A stretch of 10,994 nt of DNA from assembly GCA_030528845.1 (NCBI GenBank), contig JAUMYC010000030.1, forward strand, positions 1 to 10,994. The letters are read 5' to 3'. This stretch comes from Eubacteriales bacterium. GTDB lineage: Bacteria > Bacillota_A > Clostridia > Christensenellales > Aristaeellaceae. Below are positions 1-6,998 of the stretch, piece by piece. A model generated the notes under the pieces. That model did no database searches. It saw only the letters and a list, made by a program, of their open reading frames with translations, and was not told the DNA's origin. Positions within the stretch are counted from its first letter, which is position 1. Every line of letters begins with the position of its first letter. The translations under genes were made by a program, and so were the position numbers.

Positions 1-85
1 GGGGTGCGGGGGCCGGTCCCCCGCGCCCGGCCGCGAGGCCGCCGCCTCGCGCAACAGGGGTCCCAAGGGGACAGAGGCCCCTTGG
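1..85 (-). repeat. GC-rich triple-hairpin intergenic element
   Basis: Three perfect hairpins stand in a row. One lies at 6-24 (7-bp arms GCGGGGG/CCCCCGC), one at 32-51 (8-bp arms CGCGAGGC/GCCTCGCG, 4-base loop) and one at 63-85 (8-bp arms CCAAGGGG/CCCCTTGG, 7-base loop). Read on the minus strand, the first hairpin has CTCTG in its loop and is followed by GACCCC, and the last is followed by ACCCC. The element at 10647-10716 shows the same plan on the plus strand, so this looks like one copy of a dispersed palindromic element. No reading frame here looks like a real protein. Function is unknown; the element may start left of the window. Confidence 0.6.
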
Positions 86-112
86 CATACCCGCAAAAAG
101 GAGGTTTTTGCG

Positions 113-1027
113 ATGACATACCCCGGCGGCGTCTGGCCGGTGATGCTGACGCCCTACACCAAGGAAAACCAAGTGGACGCGAACGCGCTGGAAGCGCTGG
201 TAAACTGGTATATCGGCAAGGGCGTGAGCGGCCTGTTCTCCTCCTGCCAGTCCAGCGAGAACCACATGCTCACGCTGCAGGAGCGCGTGCTGCACACGAA
301 GACCACGGTCAAGGCGGCGGCGGGGCGCGTGCCGGTGGTGGCCTCGGGCCATGTGGCGGACGATCTGCAGGAGCAGCTGCGCGAACTCTCCTCCATGGCG
401 GAGGCGGGCGCAGACGCCGTCATCCTCGTGACCAACCACCTCGCCAAGCCGGACGAGAGCGACGCCGTCTGGATCAAAAATCTCGAATGGCTGATGAATC
501 GGCTCGACCCGTCCATCCATTTCGGCCTGTACGAATGCCCGCACCCCTACAAAAGGCTCATGAGCGAGGAAACGCTGCGCTTCTGCGCGCAGACGGGCCG
601 CTTTTATTTCCTCAAGGACACCTGCTGCGACGCGGAGCTGATCGCAAAGCGCGTGCAGTGGGTGCAGGGCACGAACCTGCGCCTGTACAACGCCAACGCG
701 ACCACCGTGCTCGACACGCTGCTCTCCGGGGCGGCCGGGTTCAGCGGCATTATGGCAAATTTCCATCCGGAGCTCTACGTCTGGCTCACGGCGAACCCGC
801 ACCACCCCAACGCGCGCGCCGTGCAGGACATTTGCAGCATCTGCTCGCTCATCGAAGGGCAGTGGTATCCGGTCAATGCGAAATATCACCTGCGCGAGAT
901 CCAGGGCCTGCCCATGGAGATCCTCAGCCGCGTGCGCGATTGGCAAGGCTTCACGCCGACGATGCGGGCCGAGGTACACAATCTGCACCGCGTGGCGCAG
1001 GACGCCTATGAGCGGCTGTGCCGATAA
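113..1027 (+). CDS. DapA/NanA-family class I aldolase, substrate uncertain
   Basis: A 304-residue protein of the dihydrodipicolinate synthase/N-acetylneuraminate lyase family: cytosolic TIM-barrel enzymes that form a Schiff base between a lysine and a 2-keto acid, usually pyruvate. The length is normal for the family. Visible landmarks are the N-terminal GGVWPVMLTPYT strand, the GVSGLF segment (about 37-42), the probable catalytic Tyr140 in GLYECP and the probable Schiff-base Lys168 in FLKDT. The loop that in true DapA reads GTTGE and binds the pyruvate carboxylate is CQSSE here (45-49). This makes a lysine-biosynthesis role doubtful and suggests another keto-acid aldol or lyase reaction. ATG 113 was chosen because GGAGG at 100-104 lies 8 bases before it. 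No promoter is evident between the hairpin element and the gene, so transcription probably begins left of the window. The next genes are not functionally related. Confidence 0.88.
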   Translation: MTYPGGVWPVMLTPYTKENQVDANALEALVNWYIGKGVSGLFSSCQSSENHMLTLQERVLHTKTTVKAAAGRVPVVASGHVADDLQEQLRELSSMAEAGADAVILVTNHLAKPDESDAVWIKNLEWLMNRLDPSIHFGLYECPHPYKRLMSEETLRFCAQTGRFYFLKDTCCDAELIAKRVQWVQGTNLRLYNANATTVLDTLLSGAAGFSGIMANFHPELYVWLTANPHHPNARAVQDICSICSLIEGQWYPVNAKYHLREIQGLPMEILSRVRDWQGFTPTMRAEVHNLHRVAQDAYERLCR

Positions 1028-1050
1028 ACAAAGAGAGAATAAGCGAGAGA

Positions 1051-1076
1051 AAAGGCCGGCTGCGCAGCCGGCCTTT
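1051..1076 (+). terminator. Palindromic terminator after the aldolase gene
   Basis: A perfect 26-base palindrome starts 24 bases after the aldolase stop. Its left arm is AAAGGCCGGCTGC and its right arm the exact complement. The T tract is short (CCTTT, then CGC), so it is a weak intrinsic terminator by sequence. The A-rich flank on the left gives a comparable T run on the minus strand, so it may act in both directions. It separates the aldolase gene from the antiporter operon. Confidence 0.7.
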
Positions 1077-1154
1077 CGCATGCGCGCGGGGCGCTCTCTT
1101 CCAATTAAGCGAAGGACAGGAAACTAAAAAATGATACATATTTGCAACATGACT

Positions 1155-1181
1155 TTTGCAATTGAGGAGCATACTTATATT
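1155..1181 (+). promoter_or_regulatory. Possible sigma-A promoter of the antiporter operon
   Basis: This AT-rich island in otherwise GC-rich DNA lies after the terminator and before the first antiporter gene. TATATT at 1176-1181 matches the -10 consensus in five of six positions. The best -35 candidate is TTTGCA at 1155-1160 (four of six), with a short 15-base spacer. The self-complementary hexamer TTGCAA occurs twice, at 1142-1147 and 1156-1161, and could be a regulator site. A start point near 1188 would leave a leader of about 40 bases before the chosen start of subunit E. The case rests mainly on position and base composition. Confidence 0.35.
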
Positions 1182-1212
1182 CTGGAAGTGTGACGCCAAT
1201 ATGGCGAGATCC

Positions 1213-1218
1213 GGGAGG
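1213..1218 (+). promoter_or_regulatory. Ribosome binding site that sets the subunit E start
   Basis: GGGAGG lies 10 bases before TTG 1229. The other in-frame candidate, GTG 1190, has only a GAGGAG about 20 bases upstream, which is too far, and would add 13 hydrophilic residues that MnhE proteins normally lack. This site therefore favours the TTG start. Confidence 0.55.
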
Positions 1219-1228
1219 CGAAGCAGGC

Positions 1229-1696
1229 TTGTTGTTGGTATATTTTGGCCTTTGGATACTCTTTAACGGCAGGGCGGACGCAGACGTGCTGATCACGGGT
1301 GCGGGCGCCGCGCTGCTGATCTATCTGTTCACTTGGAAGATCGTCGGCCTGACGCCCGCGCGCGAGCTGCGCGGCTGGAAGCGGACGGGCAAATATCTGC
1401 GCTTTTTCGGCTATCTGTTCGTGGAGATCCTCAAGGCGAACCGGCAGGTCGCGCGGCTCGTGCTGGATCCGAAATGCGAAATGGAGCCGCAGCTGATCAC
1501 TCTGCGCACCAAATGCCGCGAGGAGATGTCCCGCGTGCTGCTCTCGAATGCGATCACGCTCACGCCGGGCACGATCACCGTGGGACAGGACGAAGACAAG
1601 CTCGTCGTGCATGCGCTGGACAAAGAGACGGCGCAGGGGCTGGAGGACAACGGCTTTGAACGGCGGCTGGCGGAAATGGAGGGCGGAAAAGAATGA
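1229..1696 (+). CDS. mnhE: Mrp-type cation:proton antiporter subunit E
   Basis: Small membrane subunit of the Mrp/Mnh multisubunit Na+/H+ antiporter, 155 residues from TTG 1229 (168 from GTG 1190). The N-terminus is two hydrophobic helices (about 2-12 and 19-35), with LWILFNGR at the end of the first, as in MnhE proteins. A basic cytoplasmic part follows, with the family signature SNAITLTPGTITV at 106-118 and a closing LVVHALD segment. The length is usual for the family. Subunit E helps assemble and stabilise the complex and has no known catalytic residues. It is the first gene of the operon, as mbhA is in archaeal Mbh operons. Its stop overlaps the next start by four bases (ATGA, 1693-1696), implying coupled translation. 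Identity is secure; the exact start is less so. Confidence 0.9.
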   Translation: MLLVYFGLWILFNGRADADVLITGAGAALLIYLFTWKIVGLTPARELRGWKRTGKYLRFFGYLFVEILKANRQVARLVLDPKCEMEPQLITLRTKCREEMSRVLLSNAITLTPGTITVGQDEDKLVVHALDKETAQGLEDNGFERRLAEMEGGKE

Positions 1697-2016
1697 CTGC
1701 GCTGGAGACGGCATATCAATGGGTTTTCTCTGCGGCGCTGATCGTGCTGGGCGCGCTGCTGTTTTTCGCGCTGGTGCGCTGCGTGAAGGGCCCGACCATC
1801 GCCGACAGGATCGTGGCGGTGAATATGTCCGGCACGGTGACGATCTGCATGATCGCCGTGCTGGCTGTGATGATGAACGAGGGCTATCTGGTGGACGTGG
1901 AGCTGATCTACGCGATGCTCTCCTTCCTCGCGGTCGTCCTTTTGACAAAGGTCTATATGGGCGCCGTGCGCGAGAAGCAGGTGGCCAAGGAAAAGGAGGC
2001 GGGCAAGGATGCTTGA
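1693..2016 (+). CDS. mnhF: Mrp-type antiporter subunit F
   Basis: A 107-residue protein with three hydrophobic segments (about 10-30, 46-63 and 70-88) and a charged C-terminal tail rich in Lys and Glu. The family signature GPTIADR is at 33-39, followed by VAVNMSGT, and matches MnhF/PhaF/MbhB. It is a small integral membrane subunit required for assembly of the antiporter. The start ATG overlaps the stop of subunit E by four bases, and the gene end overlaps subunit G by eight, so the three genes are probably translated together. Nothing is truncated. Confidence 0.93.
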   Translation: MTALETAYQWVFSAALIVLGALLFFALVRCVKGPTIADRIVAVNMSGTVTICMIAVLAVMMNEGYLVDVELIYAMLSFLAVVLLTKVYMGAVREKQVAKEKEAGKDA

Positions 2017-2332
2017 ATGGCTCAGGTTCGCCGTCGTGGCCGTCTGCGTGTTCACGGGCCTTGCGGCGATGTGCATCGGCGTTTTCGGCAGCTACAGGCT
2101 CAAATTCGTGCTCAACAGGATGCACGCGGCGGGCATGCTGGACACCGCCGGCCTGCTCTTTCTTTCGCTGGGCTTGGCCGTGGCCTGCGGCTGGAGCGTG
2201 ACCTCGCTCAAGCTCATGCTGGCCGTGGCGATACAATGGTGCACCAGCCCCGTCTCGAGCCATCTTATCGGCCGGCTGATCATCTTTTCCGAGGAAAATC
2301 TGCAGGAGCATATGGAGGTGCGGGGCGAATGA
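2009..2332 (+). CDS. mnhG: Mrp-type antiporter subunit G
   Basis: A 107-residue membrane protein with three hydrophobic segments. The signature RMHAAGMLDTAG (37-48) corresponds to the RLHAAT-type motif of MnhG/PhaG/MbhC, and TSPVSSHLIGR (79-89) is the second conserved block of the family. Length is normal. It belongs to the small-subunit module E-F-G shared by Mrp antiporters and Mbh-type complexes. The GGCAAGGATG context provides a modest ribosome binding site, but the eight-base overlap with subunit F suggests coupling. The stop overlaps the start of the next gene by four bases (ATGA, 2329-2332). Confidence 0.93.
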   Translation: MLEWLRFAVVAVCVFTGLAAMCIGVFGSYRLKFVLNRMHAAGMLDTAGLLFLSLGLAVACGWSVTSLKLMLAVAIQWCTSPVSSHLIGRLIIFSEENLQEHMEVRGE

Positions 2333-2598
2333 ACGTGTTGAACATCCTTCTGCTGATCTTTGTCATTTCGTGCGCGCTGGCGGTCAGCTTCACGAAAAAT
2401 CTGCTCGCCTCCATCGTCATCTTCACGCTGCAGAGCCTTGCCATGAGCGTGATCTGGATCCTTTTGGAATCGCCCGATCTGGCCATCACGGAGGCCGCCG
2501 TCGGCGCGGGTGTGACGAGCCTTCTGTTTTTCGTAGCGCTCAAGAAGATCCACGCGATCGGCGCGGAAACGGGGGAAAAGAAGAATGGCGAGGATTAA
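2329..2598 (+). CDS. MbhD-like membrane subunit (split part of MrpA)
   Basis: An 89-residue protein with three hydrophobic helices (about 3-20, 26-47 and 52-71). The motif SPDLAITEAAVGAGVTS (48-64), with Glu55 in the middle, is the hallmark of the MbhD domain. In classical MrpA this domain is fused after the NuoL-like part; here it is a separate gene, as in archaeal mbhD. It lies at the interface of the antiporter and its conserved glutamate is thought to belong to the ion path. The start ATG 2329 overlaps the stop of subunit G. The charged C-terminus (TGEKKNGED) is encoded in the 14-base overlap with the next gene. A larger frame extends upstream, but its earlier part is a shadow of subunit G. 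Confidence 0.88.
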   Translation: MNVLNILLLIFVISCALAVSFTKNLLASIVIFTLQSLAMSVIWILLESPDLAITEAAVGAGVTSLLFFVALKKIHAIGAETGEKKNGED

Positions 2599-3607
2599 AA
2601 AGGATTTTGAGCGCAGCCGCATGGGCCGTTTTTTAGACTGGGTAAACGGCGGGGGCGGCGCGCTGGACAGGCATATGCAGGAGTCTCTGGAGAAGGAGCC
2701 CGGCAGAACGGGCTTTGAGCTGGAGAGGGCCATCCTACGCGAGGAGCATTATCAGGAGGAATACACCAAGGAGCTTCTGGAGGAGCGGCAGCTCTATCGC
2801 CAGATGCACCTGTGGATGCGCCGCAAGGGCTCGAAGTGGATCGACCGCTTTTATCGCGTGCTGGCGGGCGTTGTCGCCCTGATGATCATCTGGGCGCTGA
2901 TCATGGTCGTGGCCGAGCTGCCCCGCATGGGAGATCAGGCCGCGCCGACGATGAACGAGGTCGTGCGCCGCTACAGCGAGGACGGCCTTGCGGAAACGGG
3001 CGCGGTGAACATCGTGGCGGGCATGATCCTCGACTACCGCGCATTCGACACGCTCGGCGAGAGCAATGTGCTGTTCATCGCGGTGTGCTCCGTGCTGATG
3101 CTGCTGCGCGTGCGGCTGGATGAAAACGGCCGCCTGAGCGACGAAAAGCGCGACGCCGAGGAGAACGACCGGCGCTATGAGCCGCACAAGGACACGATCC
3201 TGCAGCGCATGGCGGATGTCCTGGCTCCGGTGGTGCTGCTCTTTGGCGTGTATATCCTCTTCAACGGACACCTCTCCCCGGGCGGCGGCTTTTCCGGCGG
3301 CGCGATCATGGGCGCGGGGCTGATCCTCTATCTCAACGCGCACGGCTACACGGGCACGAGGAAGCTGCGCCTGTTCAGCTACGGCGCGTTCAAATGGGTC
3401 TCCTTTGCCGCGCTGTCGTTTTATTGCCTCTCCAAGTGCTATTCCTTCTTCACCGGCGCGAACCACCTCGAGAGCATCATCGGCCCGGGCACGCCCGGCT
3501 CCATCTTCAGCGCGGGGCTGATCCTGCCGCTGAACGTGGCGGTGGGCTTTGTGGTCGCCTTCACCATGTTCGGGTTTTACACCCTCTTTAGAAAGGGGGA
3601 TTTCTGA
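2585..3607 (+). CDS. mnhB: Fused MbhE-like and MnhB antiporter subunit with long N-terminal tail
   Basis: A 340-residue fusion. Residues 1-88 are hydrophilic and charged, with a probable helix rich in Glu, Arg and Lys (about 45-80) and no membrane segment. Residues 92-175 are MbhE-like, the C-terminal end of classical MrpA: a helix, then VNIVAGMILDYRAFDTLGE (141-159), which matches the MrpA block containing DFRGFDTLGE, then a second helix. An acidic and basic linker (178-200) leads to an MnhB domain (about 205-335) with the signature GHLSPGGGFSGGA at 228-240 and four hydrophobic helices. MbhE and MbhF are separate genes in archaeal mbh operons. MnhB is normally about 140 residues, so both the fusion and the leading tail are unusual. 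ATG 2585 follows a GGGGGA stretch; ATG 2621 is a possible but poorer start. The stop overlaps subunit C by one base. Confidence 0.88.
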   Translation: MARIKKDFERSRMGRFLDWVNGGGGALDRHMQESLEKEPGRTGFELERAILREEHYQEEYTKELLEERQLYRQMHLWMRRKGSKWIDRFYRVLAGVVALMIIWALIMVVAELPRMGDQAAPTMNEVVRRYSEDGLAETGAVNIVAGMILDYRAFDTLGESNVLFIAVCSVLMLLRVRLDENGRLSDEKRDAEENDRRYEPHKDTILQRMADVLAPVVLLFGVYILFNGHLSPGGGFSGGAIMGAGLILYLNAHGYTGTRKLRLFSYGAFKWVSFAALSFYCLSKCYSFFTGANHLESIIGPGTPGSIFSAGLILPLNVAVGFVVAFTMFGFYTLFRKGDF

Positions 3608-3981
3608 TGGCGCAGAATTTGCTGGCCAATTTTGAAGAGGTCGCCGCGATGGTGCTCTTCGGCATCGGCTTTACCAATCTGCTTTTGCAGCGCAACCTCA
3701 TCAAGAAGATCATCGGCTTCGGCATGATGGACTCGGCCATCTTCCTCTTTCTGGCCTCCATGGGCTATGTCGAAGGGGGCAAGGCGCCCATCGTGGTCGA
3801 CGGCATTCTGGACGCCTCCTATTATATCAACCCCGTTCCCGGCGGGCTCGTGCTCACGGGCATCGTGGTCTCCGTGTCGGTCACGGCGCTGATGCTGGCG
3901 CTGGCCGTGCGCCTGTACCGGCGCTATCACACGCTGGACCTGGACGAGATCACCTATCTTGCGCGCAAGGAGGAGCAATGA
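3607..3981 (+). CDS. mnhC: Mrp-type antiporter subunit C (NuoK-like)
   Basis: A 124-residue homologue of MnhC/MbhG and of complex I subunit NuoK. There are three hydrophobic helices: about 10-27, 34-52 and 80-103. The third begins with the family block NPVPGGLVLTGIVVS (75-89). MrpC proteins usually read DPLPQALVLTAIV at this place, so a conserved Gln-Ala is Gly-Gly here. In complex I, NuoK carries glutamates in its helices. This subunit bridges the B subunit and the first large antiporter subunit. The short hydrophilic tail (104-124) is typical. The start overlaps the preceding stop by one base (TGATG). Confidence 0.92.
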   Translation: MAQNLLANFEEVAAMVLFGIGFTNLLLQRNLIKKIIGFGMMDSAIFLFLASMGYVEGGKAPIVVDGILDASYYINPVPGGLVLTGIVVSVSVTALMLALAVRLYRRYHTLDLDEITYLARKEEQ

Positions 3982-3982
3982 G

Positions 3983-5479
3983 ATGAGCCTTTGGCAAAAC
4001 CTTCCGTTTTTCTCTATCATGCTCTCCATTTTCTCGGCGGCGCTGTGCTCCGTGCTGCCGCGCAGGGTCGCGCGCGTGTGGACGGTGGCCCTGCCCGTGG
4101 CCGTTTTGCTGATGAACACCGTGCTGACGGTCATCCTCGTGCCCTACGGCGATCATTACACTTACATGATGGGCCATTATCCGGCTCCGTGGGGAAACGA
4201 GATCCGCGTGGGGCTGCTCGAGAGCGTGACGGCCTGCGTATTTTCCGCGATCATGGCGCTGTCCGTGCTGGGCGGCTGGGTGCGCATCGGCAGAGACGTG
4301 CGCCCGGAGAAGCAGAACCTCTATTGCGTGGTGCTCTGCCTGCTCAACGCCGCGCTGCTGGTCATGGTCTACACCAACGACCTGTTCACCGGCTATGTCT
4401 TTCTGGAGATCATGACGCTCGCGGCCTGCACGCTGATCACCGCGCGCTCCAAGGGGCGCACGCTGGTCGCGGCCACGCGCTATATGGTCATGAACCTGCT
4501 CGGCTCGGGCCTGTTTCTGCTGGGCGTCGTGCTGCTCTATGACCTGACGGGCCATCTGCTCATGAGCAATATCCGTGCGGAGGTGGAGCGGATCGTCGCC
4601 TCCGGGCAGTATCACCGCCCGCTGATCATGGCCGTCGGGCTCATTTCCGTTGGCCTTGCCATCAAGAGCGCCCTGTTCCCGTTCCATACATGGCTGCCGG
4701 ACGCCTACGGCTATTCCACGCCCACGTCCAGCGCTATTCTGTCCTCCCTTGTCAGCAAGGGCTACATCTTCCTGCTCATCAAGGTCTTCTGCCGCGTGAT
4801 CGGGCTGGATTTCGTGCGCGAGAGCGGCATCACGGACATCCTCTTCGCGCTGGGCGTGATCGGCAACGTGATGGGCTCCCTGTCTGCCATCCGCGAACGG
4901 GACATCCGCCGCATGATCTCGTTCTCCTCCGTCGCACAGATCGGCTATATCTACATGGGCATCGGCATGGGCACGCAGGCGGGCCTCGTCGCGGCGATCT
5001 TCCAGATCTTCGCGCACGGCATGGCAAAGAGCATGCTCTTCCTCGCCTCCTCCGGGCTTTCCTACGCCTCGGGAGAGAGCAAATTCTTCCGCGATCTGCG
5101 CGGTGCGGCCCTGCGCAACCCGTGGGCGGGCGTCGCCTTCACGGTGGGCGCGTTTTCCATGACGGGCATCCCCTTTTTGGGCGGCTTCATCGTCAAGATC
5201 CTGCTCTCGCAGGCGGCGATGAGCCTGAACAACCTGCGCACGATGATCGCGCTGCTCTCCCTTGCGGCGAGCGCGGCGCTCAACACGGTCTATTTCCTCA
5301 AGACCGTGATCACCATCTATCGCACGCCGGACCCGCACGCGCCCCAAGGGGAAAAGGTCTCGCTTTCGCTGCCCAACAGGATCGCGCTGGGCTGCTTTGT
5401 GGCCGTCAATCTCGCGCTGGGCGTGTTCTCCCAGCCGGTGGTCAAGGCCATCCGCGCCGGGCTTTCCCTGTTTGAGTGA
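3983..5479 (+). CDS. mnhD: Mrp-type antiporter subunit D, first large ion-channel subunit
   Basis: A 498-residue membrane protein of the NuoL/M/N-MrpA/D family, about 14 helices and of normal length. It keeps the ion-path residues: Glu142 in FLEIMTLAAC (helix 5), Lys228 in LAIKSALFPFHTWLPDAYG (helix 7), His235 and Asp240 just after it, Lys259 in SSLVSKGYIFLL (helix 8), His345 and Lys349 in the later half, and Lys405 in GGFIVKIL (helix 12). It lies directly after subunit C, the position of mbhH and mrpD, so it is the most likely MrpD equivalent. ATG 3983 is chosen over an upstream TTG because AAGGAGGAG at 3967-3975 is ideally spaced and the protein then starts just before its first helix. It ends 31 bases before the next gene, which has its own AAGGAG. 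Confidence 0.92.
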   Translation: MSLWQNLPFFSIMLSIFSAALCSVLPRRVARVWTVALPVAVLLMNTVLTVILVPYGDHYTYMMGHYPAPWGNEIRVGLLESVTACVFSAIMALSVLGGWVRIGRDVRPEKQNLYCVVLCLLNAALLVMVYTNDLFTGYVFLEIMTLAACTLITARSKGRTLVAATRYMVMNLLGSGLFLLGVVLLYDLTGHLLMSNIRAEVERIVASGQYHRPLIMAVGLISVGLAIKSALFPFHTWLPDAYGYSTPTSSAILSSLVSKGYIFLLIKVFCRVIGLDFVRESGITDILFALGVIGNVMGSLSAIRERDIRRMISFSSVAQIGYIYMGIGMGTQAGLVAAIFQIFAHGMAKSMLFLASSGLSYASGESKFFRDLRGAALRNPWAGVAFTVGAFSMTGIPFLGGFIVKILLSQAAMSLNNLRTMIALLSLAASAALNTVYFLKTVITIYRTPDPHAPQGEKVSLSLPNRIALGCFVAVNLALGVFSQPVVKAIRAGLSLFE

Positions 5480-5510
5480 CATTGCAGCACAGATAAGGAG
5501 CTGAAACGCT

Positions 5511-6980
5511 ATGAATGCAAATATTGCCATGGTCTTACCGATCGCCCTGCCCATCGCGGCGGGCTTTGCCGCATGGAAAATGCGGGACCGCAAACAGCGC
5601 AATGTGCTCACGATGGCGGCGCTTCTGGCCGAAGTGCTGATCGTCGGGCTGCTGTGCCTGCGCGAGGGCGGCGAGCTGACGCTGTGGAATCTGACGGCGG
5701 ACCTGCGCGTGGGCCTGCGTCTGGACGGCGCGGGGAAATGGTTCGCGCTGCTCATCTCGGCGATGTGGGCGTGTGTGGGCCTGTATTCGTTCACCTATAT
5801 GGAGCATGACAAACAGGACGGCAGGTTTTATCTGTTCTATCTGCTCACGCTGGGCGTTTTGCAGGGCCTGAGCATGAGCGCGAACCTGATCACCCTGTAT
5901 ATGTTCTACGAGCTGATGACGCTGCTCTCCATGCCGATGGTTTTGCAGGAGAAGACGAAGGAAGCTGTGGCGGCGGCCATCAAATATCTTTTGTATTCCG
6001 TGCTGGGCGCGTCCATGGCGCTCTTTGGCATTTTCCTGTTCTGGAAATACGGCACGACGCTGGAATTCACCGCCGGCGGCGTGCTGACGGCGGAGAGCAT
6101 GGCCGGGCATGAAGAGCTCATGCGCGCGGCGAGCTTTCTGATGCTGCTGGGCTTCGGCGTGAAGGCGGGCATGTTCCCGCTGCACGGCTGGCTGCCCACG
6201 GCGCACCCCGTGGCGCCGGCGCCGGCCTCTGCGGTGCTCTCCGGCGTGATCACCAAGGCGGGCGTGCTCGGCGCGATCCGCGTGGCGTTTTATCTGGCCG
6301 GGGCAGAGTTCCTGCGCGGCAGCTGGGTGCAGTATACATGGATGGGCCTTGCGCTGTTCACGGTCTTCCTCGGCTCGATGATGGCCTATCGCGAGGATCT
6401 GTTCAAAAAGCGGCTGGCCTATTCCACCGTCTCTCAGGTCTCCTATGTGCTCTTTGGCCTGTCCACGATGACGCATGCGGGCGTTGTCGGCGCGATGCTG
6501 CATATCGTGTTCCATTCCGCCATCAAGAACACGCTGTTCATGTCGGCGGGCGCGGTCATCCATCAGACGGGCAAGACGCGTGTGAGCGAGCTGCGCGGCA
6601 TCGGCAAGCAGATGCCCGTGGTCATGTGGTGCTTTGTGATCGTCTCCGCGGGCCTGATCGGCATCCCGCCCACGGCGGGCTTCATCTCCAAATGGTATCT
6701 CGCGGGCGGAGCCATCGCCATGGAAGCGGGCGCTCTCTCGTGGCTGGGCCCGGTCACGCTGCTGCTCTCCGCCGTGCTCACGGCGGGCTATCTGCTCTCC
6801 GTGGCCATCCGCGGCTTCTTCCCGGGCGACGATTTCGATTATGCGGGCCTGGAAAAGGCCGAGCCGGATTGGAAGATGCTCGTGCCGATGATCGTGCTGG
6901 CGGCGGCGGTGCTGCTGATGGGCATGTTCCCCGGCGCGCTGATCCGCTGCGCGGGCGATATCGCCTCTGCGATCCTGTGA
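5511..6980 (+). CDS. Second antiporter-like proton-channel subunit (NuoL/M/N family)
   Basis: A 489-residue polytopic membrane protein of the proton-conducting transporter family (NuoL/M/N, MrpA/D, HyfB/F). The ion-path residues are intact: Glu134 in FYELMTLLS, Lys218 in FGVKAGMFPLHGWLP, His225, His232 in AHPVAPAPAS, Lys249 in GVITKAGVLG, His331, His335 and Lys339 in LHIVFHSAIKNTLF, and Lys394 in GFISKW. The AHPVAPAPAS-SG block resembles HyfB-type and EchA-type subunits more than MrpA. The ribosome binding site AAGGAG is at 5495-5500. Classical Mrp operons have one MrpA and one MrpD, so this is an extra channel. Residue spacing matches the next protein almost exactly, suggesting that the pair arose by duplication. 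Which cation it moves cannot be read from sequence. Confidence 0.9.
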   Translation: MNANIAMVLPIALPIAAGFAAWKMRDRKQRNVLTMAALLAEVLIVGLLCLREGGELTLWNLTADLRVGLRLDGAGKWFALLISAMWACVGLYSFTYMEHDKQDGRFYLFYLLTLGVLQGLSMSANLITLYMFYELMTLLSMPMVLQEKTKEAVAAAIKYLLYSVLGASMALFGIFLFWKYGTTLEFTAGGVLTAESMAGHEELMRAASFLMLLGFGVKAGMFPLHGWLPTAHPVAPAPASAVLSGVITKAGVLGAIRVAFYLAGAEFLRGSWVQYTWMGLALFTVFLGSMMAYREDLFKKRLAYSTVSQVSYVLFGLSTMTHAGVVGAMLHIVFHSAIKNTLFMSAGAVIHQTGKTRVSELRGIGKQMPVVMWCFVIVSAGLIGIPPTAGFISKWYLAGGAIAMEAGALSWLGPVTLLLSAVLTAGYLLSVAIRGFFPGDDFDYAGLEKAEPDWKMLVPMIVLAAAVLLMGMFPGALIRCAGDIASAIL

Positions 6981-6998
6981 TAGGGGGAGGGGTAAAAA

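Noticed and set aside
4..1011. Open frame of 335 codons overlapping the aldolase gene on the same strand
   Set aside because: The translation is Arg/Ala/Gly-rich with no family resemblance and runs through the hairpin cluster. The aldolase frame has a clear start, ribosome binding site and family motifs.
1201..1266. 21-codon frame starting at ATG 1201 in front of subunit E
   Set aside because: It has no ribosome binding site, overlaps the first membrane helix of subunit E in another frame, and its peptide is an unremarkable Arg-rich string.
1690..2600. Possible frameshifts, because the small genes overlap by 4 to 14 bases
   Set aside because: Each frame carries a complete family member of normal length with its own signature, so the overlaps are ordinary translational coupling and not broken genes.
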